The notes under the pieces: model-generated
The model's input: the letters and a program-made list of their open reading frames with translations, nothing else
Told to the model about the DNA's origin: nothing
Databases searched by the model: none
In this document: one piece after another, positions 35,926 through 44,975 of the stretch
Numbering within the stretch: position 1 is the first letter of the stretch
Layout of the letters: every line of letters begins with the position of its first letter
Program-made: the position numbers and the translations under genes
Assembly (NCBI GenBank): GCA_965657795.1
Contig: CBFHQJ010000008.1
Coordinates: forward strand, 1 to 64,000
DNA: 64,000 bases
Reading direction: 5' to 3'
Origin: SW10 sp965657795
GTDB taxonomy: Bacteria > Verrucomicrobiota > Verrucomicrobiia > Verrucomicrobiales > Akkermansiaceae

Positions 35926-36717
35926 CTATTTTTTGAGCCACCGCTTTTCTGCTGCCGCAATCTTCTCCGCACTTAAGCCCAGTGTTTTTAAAATGCCCTT
36001 GGCCATCATGACATTGCCGATCTTGTTCATATGGCAGCCATCGGTGGTCAGTTTATTCTGGATCTTACGATCATACTTTGGCTCTCCAAACATCCGGGCC
36101 TTGCCCGCCACATCCGGCATCGTCTTGAGCTGCACCTGCATTTCCTGATTCAGATCCGCCAGCGGAAGGTTCTTCTCTTTGGCGAACTCCCTTAGGAAAT
36201 CGTTATAAGCTACCAACTTTTTATTCGTCTCTTTTTCAGGATCTTCTCCGATCATCGTCGAGGTGAGGATTATGACCTTGATCCCTGCCGTCTCGGCTTG
36301 CTCAACAATCAATCGAACGTTCTTTTGATAGTCCTCCAGTGGGATTCCCTGAAACGTTCGGTTACCCAAGGTCAGCGTAAAGTGCCAGACATCGTTCACT
36401 CCGCAGCTGAGAAACATCAAATCAGGCTCCTTGCTGATGACATCCCGGTCCAAGCGCGCCAACATATCCTTTGACCGATTCCCTGAGACCCCTGCCGGAA
36501 TATGGGTCAGCTCCAAGCCCTCTTGATTAAGAGCTTCCATGACCAAGGTCACATATCCGCTTTTCCTGGTCCCCGCCTGCGTGATGGAGTCTCCCAGGAA
36601 AGCCACCTTTTCACCCTTGTTCACCAGGAGCTTGCTTGTGTCACCAAATACCGGCGACCACGAAAAAAGGACGAGAGTGATTGCAGCCTTTTTGAGGATT
36701 CCTCTTCTTGAAGTCAT
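35926..36717 (-). CDS. Exported SGNH/GDSL hydrolase
   Basis: A 263-residue protein starting MTSRRGILKKAAITLVLFSW, a possible Tat-type or Sec signal. Block I is KVAFLGDSITQAG with the catalytic Ser, block II the Gly in AGVSGNRSKDMLARL, block III FLSCGVNDVWHFTL, and block V DGCHMNKIGNVMMA with the Asp-His pair. All four SGNH blocks are present, so it is an active lipase/esterase-like hydrolase of the GDSL family acting outside the cytoplasm, often on acetylated sugars. The frame is open to 36768 but only the ATG at 36717 gives an exposed signal. It stands alone. Confidence 0.88.
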   Translation of the reverse strand: MTSRRGILKKAAITLVLFSWSPVFGDTSKLLVNKGEKVAFLGDSITQAGTRKSGYVTLVMEALNQEGLELTHIPAGVSGNRSKDMLARLDRDVISKEPDLMFLSCGVNDVWHFTLTLGNRTFQGIPLEDYQKNVRLIVEQAETAGIKVIILTSTMIGEDPEKETNKKLVAYNDFLREFAKEKNLPLADLNQEMQVQLKTMPDVAGKARMFGEPKYDRKIQNKLTTDGCHMNKIGNVMMAKGILKTLGLSAEKIAAAEKRWLKK

Positions 36718-36835
36718 TTCTTCTTTTAGCCGGATTCCACCTGACCACAATTCAAGAATCAGGCTCAAAGCAGACCGGCGGGAGTGCCTTTCCCCTTGTC
36801 ACCGGCGGTTGAATGATCTAGCTCCCTAGGAAGAT

Positions 36836-37441
36836 ATGAATAGGAATGCCATCGCCGCTTTCCTCGCTTTGAACATCCTCATCACCGGAGGGCTCGGCTA
36901 CCTCGTGGTCACAGGCCAACAAAATGCTCCCGATAAAGCTGCCATGGCAACAGCCACTCCTGCGGAAATCAAAATCGACGTTTCCTCCATGGAGAAGCCA
37001 CTCGCAGAACTCACCGACAAGGTCGACCAGCTTAACCAAACGGTGCAGCGCTTTAGCACCTCCTACGTTCAATATGATTTCCTGAAGCGCGAGATGGATC
37101 GGCTATCCGTTGTTGACCAGAGCATCGGCGTTCGGGCCCAAGCCACCGCCGCGTCGAAAACCGACAAGAATGCCGAGGAGGTTGATGAAGTCATAGGCAA
37201 ACTCAGCACCCTCTCGCAGCAAGTGAAAGGGCAGCTTCAAACCCGCCGTCAGACCATGCTCAAACTCATCTCCGGCCTTGAGAAAGAGCTGGCCTCAATC
37301 TCCGGCACCACAGCCCCCGCGCCGACACCGGCACCAATCCCTACTCCGGTGACCCCTGTGCCCGCTCCTCAAACTCCGCCAACTGTCCCTCCCACGCCCC
37401 CGACTGGGACGACCGGTTCAGGACCTTCCACCGGCGAGTAG
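36836..37441 (+). CDS. Membrane-anchored coiled-coil protein with Pro-rich tail
   Basis: A 201-residue protein with one N-terminal membrane helix (AIAAFLALNILITGGLGYLV). A coiled-coil region follows (MEKPLAELTDKVDQLNQTVQ, EEVDEVIGKLSTLSQQVKGQ), then a low-complexity Pro/Thr tail (APTPAPIPTPVTPVPAPQTP). Anchoring with an outward helical stalk is the visible architecture. No family recognised and no operon partner; the divergent gene upstream starts 119 bases away. Confidence 0.6.
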   Translation: MNRNAIAAFLALNILITGGLGYLVVTGQQNAPDKAAMATATPAEIKIDVSSMEKPLAELTDKVDQLNQTVQRFSTSYVQYDFLKREMDRLSVVDQSIGVRAQATAASKTDKNAEEVDEVIGKLSTLSQQVKGQLQTRRQTMLKLISGLEKELASISGTTAPAPTPAPIPTPVTPVPAPQTPPTVPPTPPTGTTGSGPSTGE

Positions 37442-37455
37442 TCGGACGAGCGAAT

Positions 37456-38556
37456 TTAAAATTCGATCTTTTGCCCGTCGTTACGGGCTGAGACCAGACA
37501 CGCATCTAGAACCCTCTGGGTCTTTAGCGAAATCTCCGGCCAAAATGGGTCCGGGGTTCCACTCAAAGCCAGCTCCGCAAATTTTCGGAACAACTTGGTT
37601 TCCTGCGCCGTTGGGTGGTTGTTGGCTTCTTCCTCTATCGTGAAGTCCCGCTCATTACGCTCTTTAAAGAACTGGCAGCCTTCTTGCACGAACTTGGGAT
37701 TTGCCACTTTAAAGCCCAACTCCCCGCCGGGATAAGGGAGAACAAAGTCATCCACTCTCAAATGCCCTTTTGAACCGCTCACGTGCAACCATTGCTGGTT
37801 CTCGGTGAGGAAGGAATTATAGAAGGTCGCCGACGCTCCGTTCGCAAAAATCATTTCCGCACTCAGCTCGGTGGGCACTCCGGGGGAAGCTTCATCGCCA
37901 CCTGCTGATGAAAGAAGAGTTGCCCGCAGTGAAACCGGCATCTCGTAGTTCATCACAAACAGGGTTGCCCGGATGGTATACCAGCCCAAGTCACCCAGTG
38001 CTCCCGCTGGCTCCAGCTCGCTACTTCCACGAATGTTTTCACCAAAAAACTCAGGCGGAGCACAAAAGGAAAAGGCCGAGGCAATTCGCCGGATCTCTCC
38101 GACGTTTTCAGGATTATCAAGCGACTCCCGCAGCTTTGGCATCCGGTCGCTGTGCATGTACATCACACCGTCCATGAACTGAACGTTGTTGGTAGCACAA
38201 GCCAAGGTCATCGCCTCCAGAGTCTCGGAATCAATCGCGCAAGGCTTCTCACACATCACGTGCTTTCCGGCATTGGCAGCCTTCACCACCCACTCCTTCC
38301 GCATCCCGGTTGGAAGCGGGACATAAATAGCATCCAGATCATCGGCAGCGATCATTTCATCATAACCGCCAATCGCTCTCGGCGCCTCTTCGAAGGGAAC
38401 CTCCCCCTGACACTCATCAATAAATCGTTGCGCCTTCGAAGCATCACGACTCGCAACCGCAGCCACCACACCATTCCCCGAATTGCGGATCGCATCCCAA
38501 TTCTTACGCGCAATATTCGCCGATCCTAAGATTCCCCATCGCAATGTCTCTGCCAT
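37456..38556 (-). CDS. Cytoplasmic Gfo/Idh/MocA-family oxidoreductase
   Basis: A 366-residue NAD(P)-dependent oxidoreductase without a signal peptide, unlike the exported paralogue at 16818. The Rossmann start is LRWGILGSANIARKNWDAIR, followed by VAAVASRDASKAQRF and the substrate/cofactor motif HVMCEKPCAIDSETLEAM. The C-terminal domain includes GALGDLGWYTIRATLFVMNY, with the conserved Gly-Asp-x-Gly before the substrate pocket. The opening resembles the dihydrodiol/xylose dehydrogenase subgroup. Substrate unknown, probably a sugar or inositol derivative. Confidence 0.88.
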   Translation of the reverse strand: MAETLRWGILGSANIARKNWDAIRNSGNGVVAAVASRDASKAQRFIDECQGEVPFEEAPRAIGGYDEMIAADDLDAIYVPLPTGMRKEWVVKAANAGKHVMCEKPCAIDSETLEAMTLACATNNVQFMDGVMYMHSDRMPKLRESLDNPENVGEIRRIASAFSFCAPPEFFGENIRGSSELEPAGALGDLGWYTIRATLFVMNYEMPVSLRATLLSSAGGDEASPGVPTELSAEMIFANGASATFYNSFLTENQQWLHVSGSKGHLRVDDFVLPYPGGELGFKVANPKFVQEGCQFFKERNERDFTIEEEANNHPTAQETKLFRKFAELALSGTPDPFWPEISLKTQRVLDACLVSARNDGQKIEF

Positions 38557-38627
38557 GGAAAAGACTTACACGAAAACTCCCCTCAAAGACAAGCCACCTT
38601 AAAGGCCGGTATTATATCTCATTCCAA

Positions 38628-39116
38628 TTATTGCCGATATCTCTTGGTCAACCGCTTGGCGCACTCGATTTGCGCACCCGTTTCCAGACAGCATTTGCGC
38701 CGTTCCCGGATCCACGCCACCGGGTCGGCGCCTTTTGGTATGAACCCAGCCTTGGCACACCACGCGATGATGAATTGCCCCGTGCGACCGCAGCCCGCCA
38801 CACAATGAACCACCACCGGCTCCTTCGCGGCGTGATGACGGTCCATCAACGCGATGAACTTATCAACCTGCTCTTCGGAAGGCACCCCAAAATCAGGAAC
38901 ATGGATGAAGTGATAATCAAATCGCTTCGGAACATCCTGCCGGTTGTCAAACTCGCAGACATTCACCACCGACTTGATTCCCTCCTCGTCAAAAATCTCA
39001 AAGACATAGGGATCAGGCCACCACGATGCCGCGATGACTCCCTCCACAATCCAAGTGAAAGGCTCTGTTCTCTCCGGCTGTCCTCGTTCCGGCCAGTATG
39101 ATGGGCGTATCGGCAT
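38628..39116 (-). CDS. Dual-specificity protein phosphatase family
   Basis: A 162-residue cytoplasmic protein. The signature C-x5-R is seen in VVHCVAGCGRTGQFIIAW, with the general-acid Asp in FIHVPDFGVPSEEQVDKFI. The N-terminal part WIVEGVIAASWWPDPYVFEI is typical of small atypical dual-specificity phosphatases. It should hydrolyse phosphotyrosine, phosphoserine or phosphorylated small molecules. It is separated from the oxidoreductase by 71 bases in the same direction. No kinase is nearby to name a partner. Confidence 0.82.
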   Translation of the reverse strand: MPIRPSYWPERGQPERTEPFTWIVEGVIAASWWPDPYVFEIFDEEGIKSVVNVCEFDNRQDVPKRFDYHFIHVPDFGVPSEEQVDKFIALMDRHHAAKEPVVVHCVAGCGRTGQFIIAWCAKAGFIPKGADPVAWIRERRKCCLETGAQIECAKRLTKRYRQ

Positions 39117-39222
39117 ATCGATTTATGAGCAAATTCCGCCGCCCTTGCCAACTTCTTCGACGATTCCATCAACCCATTTCTTCAATCTTGGCCCAATTGT
39201 CCGGCACCCCTAAAGTCACAGC

Positions 39223-40290
39223 GTGCCGCCATCACTACTGACTTCTTCGGAAAAAATTCATCTCCTCCGGGAGATGATCCGTATCCGACGCTTCGAGCAG
39301 CGATGCATCAATCGGTATTCATCTGCCTGGCCTCGGACAATGGGCGGATTCCTCGTCCTCTCAATCGGTCAGGAATCAACCGCCGCTTCCGTTCGCGCAA
39401 TCATGGGGGCTGACGACCACACCATCACCGGCGTCCGTGGAATTGGCCCCGCCCTCGCCGCCGGAATCTCGCCCTCGGCCATCATGAGCGAACTCATGGG
39501 GCAGGCCAATGGTTGCTGCCATGGCAAAGGAGGAAACTTCTCTCTCTTCAGCCCCGTCCACCGCCACTGGGGCTGCTTCCCCATCGCCGCCGCTCACACC
39601 CCCATAGCCCTTGGGCTTAGCTTCGCCCTAAAATATCGGGCCACCGGGGGAGTCGTCTTTTGCTTCCTCGGTGACGGCTCCATTAACCAAGGTGTCTTCC
39701 ACGAAACTCTAAATCTCGCCGGCCTCTTCGACATCCCCACCGTCTTCGTTATTGAGAATAACAAATACGCCATGGGCTCCAGCAATCGAAAAGCCTCAGC
39801 CTTCACAGACCACCTCGCCCAACGAGCCGAAGCTTACGATATCGATTGGGATCTCGCCAAAGGATGGGAAATAGACGAACTCCTCTCCAAACTCACCAAA
39901 GCTCGAAACCGTGCCCTCCAGGAATCCCGCCCCACCGTCCTCGAAATCGACACCTATCGCTACCACGGATTCTCCATTGCCGACGCCAATCACAAGAAAT
40001 ACCGCACACCCGACGAAATCAATTTTCACAAAGAACATCGCGACTCCATTCGCAACTGGGCCGACCAACTCATCACCGAAGGAATCCTAACTCCCGAGGC
40101 CGAAGAGCAAATGAACCAAGAGGCCAAAGCTGAAGCCCTCGCCGCCTCCGACTTCGCTGAAACCTCATCTCCTCCCACACCCGCCGACCTCCTTGATCAC
40201 GTCTATTGGGAAACCGACAACCAAACCCAGGCAAGCCAACAAGGTCGTCACTTCTTCAACGATGAGCCCCCTCTATCGGCTCAATCCTGA
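39223..40290 (+). CDS. Pyruvate dehydrogenase-type E1 alpha subunit, standing alone
   Basis: A 355-residue thiamine diphosphate enzyme subunit. IRIRRFEQRCINRYSSAW, GGFLVLSIGQESTAASV and the ThDP motif FLGDGSINQGVFHETLNLAG with ENNKYAMG define the 2-oxoacid dehydrogenase E1 alpha family. No E1 beta or E2 gene follows; downstream is a 282-base gap and a different operon. The usual YRDHGH-type loop reads ITGVRGIGPALAAG and the HG-containing loop reads HWGCFPIAAAHTPIALG, so two positions that normally carry active-site histidines are changed. It may need a beta subunit encoded elsewhere or have a different role. Confidence 0.8.
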   Translation: MPPSLLTSSEKIHLLREMIRIRRFEQRCINRYSSAWPRTMGGFLVLSIGQESTAASVRAIMGADDHTITGVRGIGPALAAGISPSAIMSELMGQANGCCHGKGGNFSLFSPVHRHWGCFPIAAAHTPIALGLSFALKYRATGGVVFCFLGDGSINQGVFHETLNLAGLFDIPTVFVIENNKYAMGSSNRKASAFTDHLAQRAEAYDIDWDLAKGWEIDELLSKLTKARNRALQESRPTVLEIDTYRYHGFSIADANHKKYRTPDEINFHKEHRDSIRNWADQLITEGILTPEAEEQMNQEAKAEALAASDFAETSSPPTPADLLDHVYWETDNQTQASQQGRHFFNDEPPLSAQS

Positions 40291-40436
40291 TAGTTGGGAT
40301 TCGCTTTACTCTTGGCCACGTTCTTGGGCGCTCCAAAATCGAGTGCTTTGATCTGAATAAGATAGCCGAGCTCCTCTTCAACTCCGGCATATTCTTCGAT
40401 CCTTTCACACTTATTGACTGCTCTGGAACACAGCAT
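40281..40436 (-). CDS. Possible small protein antisense to the intergenic gap
   Basis: A 51-codon reverse-strand frame (ATG 40436-40434, TGA 40283-40281) reads MLCSRAVNKCERIEEYAG, then VEEELGYLIQIKALDFGAPK and ends KANPNYQD. The composition is protein-like, with no rare codons or repeats, and it fills the otherwise empty gap before the next operon. It overlaps the last bases of the E1 alpha gene. A neighbouring frame just upstream reads EKFTGACGECSPNSANKLN, so it may be the 3' end of a frameshifted longer gene. No family recognised. Confidence 0.35.
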   Translation of the reverse strand: MLCSRAVNKCERIEEYAGVEEELGYLIQIKALDFGAPKNVAKSKANPNYQD

Positions 40437-40572
40437 TCAGTTTATTGGCCGAATTGGGGGAGCATTCGCCGCAAGCGCCCGTAAACTTCTCCCTCTCCGG
40501 TGAAATTTACCTACGCCCCTATGGCGTATTCATGGCACTCTTCTCTCAGGTAACAGGAGATAAAGTTTTGCC

Positions 40573-43560
40573 ATGAAGCCAGTTTTCCAAATTCTCGTAT
40601 CCTCCCTGCTCCTCGCAGGACACTCGGCAGCCCGGGAAGTGAGCTTCAATCGGGACGTCCGCCCCATCCTCTCCGATGCTTGTTTCACTTGTCACGGACC
40701 CGATCCCGAGGCTCGAGAAGCTGACCTCAGGCTGGACCTTGAGGCCGAAGCCAAGGCTAACCGTGACGGCTTTGCAGCGATTGTTCCGGGCAACCCTGAT
40801 GAAAGTGAGCTGATCTTCCACATCTTCCACGAAGATCCCGATGAGGTCATGCCTCCTCCGGACTCCCCGAGACAGCTGTCCCCCGATCAAAAGCAAATCC
40901 TCCGCGACTGGATTCAGCAGGGCGCCACATGGGAAAAGCACTGGGCCTTTGTGAAACCAGAAGCCCCCGCTCTGCCCACGATCTCCAACCCAAAGTGGCC
41001 CCGGAACCCCATCGATCACTTCATCCTGCACACCCTGGATCAAAAGGATCTCTTGCCATCCCCCTTAGCCTCTCGCGAAAAAATTCTCCGCCGTGTTTCA
41101 CTCGACCTCACCGGCCTGCCTCCCACACTTGAGGAAGTTCAATCTTTCCTCACTGATCAAGAACCCGGTGCCTACAAACGCGCCGTCGAACGTCTCCTCG
41201 CCTCGCCCCGATATGGCGAAACGATGGCCCTCCCCTGGCTTGAGGCCGCCCGTTTTGCCGATACCGACGGCTACCAATACGACGGCCCCCGCTTCATGTG
41301 GCGTTGGCGCGACTGGGTCATCGAATCCTACAATGCCAACAAGCCCTTCGATGAATTTACCATCGAACAACTCGCAGGCGACCTCCTTCCCAACCCCACC
41401 CTCGAACAAAAAATTGCCACCGGTTTCAACCGTAACCATCGCTACAACTCGGAAGCCGGACTCGTCCCCGAAGAATTCCTCCTCGAAAACGCCGTCGACC
41501 GGGTCGACACCACAAGTACGGTTTTTCTCGGACTCACCATGGGCTGCGCCCGCTGCCACGATCATAAATACGATCCTCTCTCGCAGAAAAACTACTACGA
41601 GATGCTGGCCTTCTTTAATAACATCCCCGAATTCGGCCGCGCCGTCAAAGCAGGCAATTCGGAGCCCTACATCCCCGCCCCCACTAGATCCCAACAGACC
41701 CAGCTCGCCACTCTTGAAGCCAAAGTTTCAGCCGCTCAAGTGGCCATCGCCACTCTTCCACAACAAGCGAAATCCATCTTGGATGAATCCCACAACCTGG
41801 TCACCCGGGGACTGAACTACCAACATCCATCCGGAGTGGTTTCCTTCGACGGCAGGAAATCCCTCAACATCAATAGCACCCCGCTCAGCAAAAAGAAAAA
41901 CGCTCCGACCCGCTTTCAGGTGTTCACTCCTCTCAGTCGATACTCGGTTTCCTTTTGGATCAAACCTTCTGATACCGCATCGGGCACCATCATTTCCCAT
42001 CAAAACGGAAATAATGCCCACGGCACCGGGATGAACCTTCAATTCAAAAATGGCCACCTTCGCTTTAGTGTCATCACTCGTTGGATTGCCGGGGTCGCTC
42101 AAGTGCAGACTCTCGAGAAGCTCCCCGCCAACGAATGGTCACACCTCACCCTCACCTTTCACGGTCAGCTCCGCGCCACCAACCAACACATTTTCATCAA
42201 TGGAAAGGAAGCTCAACTGGAAGTCCTCCACAACACCAACAGCAATACCGGAGCAGCCAAGAAAACCGCCCCTTTGCGCCTCGGCGGCTATCCCAATGAC
42301 TACCTCAAAGGCGACCTTCGTGATCTCCGGGTTTACAACCGTCCTCTGAACCTTCGGGAGATTCGCACTCTTGCCGGAAACCATAAAGCTCGTCGCAAAA
42401 CCCACTTCCTGGAACAAGGCCCCGCCAAGGAAGCCTACCAAGCACTCGTCGCTGCCGAGATCAAGCGCGACCAATTCATCCGCACTCTTCCGACCACCAT
42501 GGTCATGCAGGAGAACCCAACCATCAAGGAAACCCACATCCGCAAGCGTGGAGTCTATGATTCTCTTGGCGAAAAAGTCTCCCGTGACGTCCCCGACATC
42601 CTCCCTCCTTTTCCAAAAGATCTTCCACGCAACCGACTCGGCCTCGCACGCTGGATTGTCTCGCCCGACAACCCGCTCACCGCGCGCGTCACCGTCAACC
42701 GCTATTGGCAAAAATACTTTGGCACCGGGCTAGTCAAAACCTCGGAAGACTTTGGAGTCCAAGGCGAAAAACCTTCCCACCCGGAACTGCTCGACTGGCT
42801 CGCCACCGAATTCATCCGCTCCGGCTGGGACGTGAAGCATCTTCAAAAACTCATCGTCACCAGCGCGACCTACCGCCAGCAATCCAAGCTCACTCCGAAG
42901 CTCCTCGAAGTCGATCCTCACAATCGACTCCTGGCCCGCGGCCCCCGTCAACGCCTTCCCGCCCACGTCATCCGCGATCAGGCCCTCGCTCTCAGCGGCC
43001 TCCTCGTCGAAAAAATCGGCGGCCCCTCCGTCAGCCCTTATCAACCGAAGAATCTTTGGATCGAAATGTCGATGGGCCAAAAATACAAGCAGTCGACCGG
43101 CGCCGATCTTTTTCGTCGAAGCATTTACACCATCTGGAAACGCACCGTCAACCCACCCTCCATGGCCGTCCTCGATGCCGCCGACCGCGAAGCCTGCTGG
43201 GTTGGCACCAAACGAACCAACACTCCACTTCAAGCCCTTACTCTTCTCAATGAAACCGCCTTCGTCGAATCCGCCCGTAAACTTGCCGAGCAAATCCTTC
43301 GCGAGAAACCAACCGATCCGGTAACTCACTCCTTCAAGCTCGTCACCCAACGCGATCCGCAACCCAACGAAAAAGAAATCCTCACCCAGGGGCTCAACGA
43401 ATACCTCGCCCACTTTAAAGCCAACCCCGACGACGCCAAGTCGCTCACTACCATCGGGACTTCCCCCGTTCCCAATGATCTCGATCCCATCCAACTTGCC
43501 GCTCACACCACCCTCGCCAACGTCCTGCTCAACCTCGACGAAGTCATCACCAAAGAATAA
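40573..43560 (+). CDS. Exported PSCyt1/DUF1549/LamG/DUF1553 protein
   Basis: A 995-residue second copy of the cytochrome-like family. A signal peptide (LVSSLLLAGHSAA) is followed by a heme motif C37-FTC-H41 in PILSDACFTCHGPDPEAREA. DUF1549 (IDHFILHTLDQKDLLPSP, LRRVSLDLTGLPPT, PWLEAARFADTDGY) follows. An inserted LamG-type concanavalin domain covers about residues 415-615 (VVSFDGRKSLNINST, FSVSFWIKPSD-like YSVSFWIKPSDTASG, LRDLRVYNRPLNLREI), then DUF1553 (RWIVSPDNPLTARVTVNRYW, SEDFGVQGEKPSHPELLD, WVGTKRTNTPLQALTLLN). The LamG domain suggests binding to a polysaccharide. It is followed two bases later by its DUF1501 partner. Confidence 0.92.
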   Translation: MKPVFQILVSSLLLAGHSAAREVSFNRDVRPILSDACFTCHGPDPEAREADLRLDLEAEAKANRDGFAAIVPGNPDESELIFHIFHEDPDEVMPPPDSPRQLSPDQKQILRDWIQQGATWEKHWAFVKPEAPALPTISNPKWPRNPIDHFILHTLDQKDLLPSPLASREKILRRVSLDLTGLPPTLEEVQSFLTDQEPGAYKRAVERLLASPRYGETMALPWLEAARFADTDGYQYDGPRFMWRWRDWVIESYNANKPFDEFTIEQLAGDLLPNPTLEQKIATGFNRNHRYNSEAGLVPEEFLLENAVDRVDTTSTVFLGLTMGCARCHDHKYDPLSQKNYYEMLAFFNNIPEFGRAVKAGNSEPYIPAPTRSQQTQLATLEAKVSAAQVAIATLPQQAKSILDESHNLVTRGLNYQHPSGVVSFDGRKSLNINSTPLSKKKNAPTRFQVFTPLSRYSVSFWIKPSDTASGTIISHQNGNNAHGTGMNLQFKNGHLRFSVITRWIAGVAQVQTLEKLPANEWSHLTLTFHGQLRATNQHIFINGKEAQLEVLHNTNSNTGAAKKTAPLRLGGYPNDYLKGDLRDLRVYNRPLNLREIRTLAGNHKARRKTHFLEQGPAKEAYQALVAAEIKRDQFIRTLPTTMVMQENPTIKETHIRKRGVYDSLGEKVSRDVPDILPPFPKDLPRNRLGLARWIVSPDNPLTARVTVNRYWQKYFGTGLVKTSEDFGVQGEKPSHPELLDWLATEFIRSGWDVKHLQKLIVTSATYRQQSKLTPKLLEVDPHNRLLARGPRQRLPAHVIRDQALALSGLLVEKIGGPSVSPYQPKNLWIEMSMGQKYKQSTGADLFRRSIYTIWKRTVNPPSMAVLDAADREACWVGTKRTNTPLQALTLLNETAFVESARKLAEQILREKPTDPVTHSFKLVTQRDPQPNEKEILTQGLNEYLAHFKANPDDAKSLTTIGTSPVPNDLDPIQLAAHTTLANVLLNLDEVITKE

Positions 43561-43562
43561 TC

Positions 43563-44960
43563 ATGAATGCAATGACGCGACGACACTTCCTCGAGAAAGG
43601 TTCCCACGGCCTCGGCTCGGTGGCACTTGCTTCCCTGCTCAACCAATCGCTTTCCGCCGCAAATTCGAAAGAATTGCCCGGCAAGGCCAAGCGCATCATC
43701 TACCTCTTCCAAAGTGGCGGGCCACCACAAATGGATCTCTTTGATCCCAAGCCGCAGCTTGCAAAGCATCACGGCAAAGAGGTTCCTGAATCGATCTTCA
43801 ACGGACAACGCCTCACCGGCATGACGGCCGGACAAACATCTTTTCCAGTCGCCAAGTCCACCTTCAACTTCAAGCAAGCGGGGCAGAGCGGCCAGTGGCT
43901 CAATTCCGATCTCCTCCCGCATCTCTCCAACGTTGCCGATGACATCAGCGTGATCCGCTCGATGCACACCGAGGCCATCAACCACGATCCGGCCATCACC
44001 TTTTTTCAAACCGGCTTTCAATTGGCTGGTCGCCCTTCCATCGGCTCATGGCTTTCCTATGGTCTCGGCAGTGAAAACGCCAACCTCCCGGCCTTCGTCG
44101 CGATGACTTCCAACCGCGGTGGCCAGGCACTCTATGACCGACTCTGGGGTGCGGGATTCCTTCCCTCCAAGCACCAGGGAGTTCGCTTTCGTTCCGGCAA
44201 GGACCCAGTGCTCTATCTGAACAACCCCGAAGGCATCTCCACCGATCTTCGCCGCAAAACCCTCGACCAAATCGGGGCACTCAATCGCATTCACCATCAG
44301 GAGTTTTACGATCCCGAAATCGAAACCCGGATCGCGCAATACGAAATGGCCTACCGCATGCAAATGTCGGTTCCCGAACTCACCGACGTTTCAAGCGAGC
44401 CCGAGAGCACCTTCGAACTCTATGGCGAAGACGCCCGCAAGCCCGGTACTTACGCCTACAACGCCCTCATGGCCCGCCGCCTCAGCGAACGCGGCGTCCG
44501 CTTCGTGCAACTCTTCCACCGCGGTTGGGACACTCACAGCGGTCTCCAAAAACAACTCACCACACGCTGTAAGGAAACAGACCAAGCGTCCGCCGCTCTC
44601 ATCACAGACCTCAAACAACGAGGCCTTCTTGATGACACCCTCATCGTCTGGGGAGGAGAATTTGGCCGCACTGTTTACAGCCAGGGCAACCTCACTCCCA
44701 CCGGCTTTGGCCGCGACCACCACCCGCGCTGCTTCTCGATGTGGCTTGCCGGCGGCGGCATTAAACCCGGCCAATCGATCGGCGAAACCGACGACTATTC
44801 CTACAACATCAACAAAGATCCCGTAAGCGTTCATGACCTCCACGCCAGTATCCTCCACCTCCTGGGCGTTGATCACAAAAAACTCACTTTCAAATTTCAA
44901 GGCCGCCACTACCGCCTCACCGACGTCCACGGCGAGCTCATTAAACCTCTGCTTGGGTAG
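43563..44960 (+). CDS. DUF1501 exported protein
   Basis: A 465-residue partner of the LamG-containing cytochrome-like protein. MTRRHFLEKGSHGLGSVALA is a Tat-like signal. Conserved segments are KRIIYLFQSGGPPQMDLFDP, VIRSMHTEAINHDPAITFFQ, RGVRFVQLFHRGWDTHSG, VWGGEFGRTVYSQGN and GRDHHPRCFSMWLAGGGI. It is paralogous to 31264-32742 over its whole length. The start follows the stop of the upstream gene by two bases. It ends 15 bases before the convergent MOSC gene. Confidence 0.92.
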   Translation: MNAMTRRHFLEKGSHGLGSVALASLLNQSLSAANSKELPGKAKRIIYLFQSGGPPQMDLFDPKPQLAKHHGKEVPESIFNGQRLTGMTAGQTSFPVAKSTFNFKQAGQSGQWLNSDLLPHLSNVADDISVIRSMHTEAINHDPAITFFQTGFQLAGRPSIGSWLSYGLGSENANLPAFVAMTSNRGGQALYDRLWGAGFLPSKHQGVRFRSGKDPVLYLNNPEGISTDLRRKTLDQIGALNRIHHQEFYDPEIETRIAQYEMAYRMQMSVPELTDVSSEPESTFELYGEDARKPGTYAYNALMARRLSERGVRFVQLFHRGWDTHSGLQKQLTTRCKETDQASAALITDLKQRGLLDDTLIVWGGEFGRTVYSQGNLTPTGFGRDHHPRCFSMWLAGGGIKPGQSIGETDDYSYNINKDPVSVHDLHASILHLLGVDHKKLTFKFQGRHYRLTDVHGELIKPLLG

Positions 44961-44975
44961 GTCGCAATTGCCCAA

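Noticed and set aside
41093..41815. Forward frame of 240 codons within the PSCyt/LamG gene
   Set aside because: Pro/Ser/Thr-rich shadow of a frame with clear domain homology.
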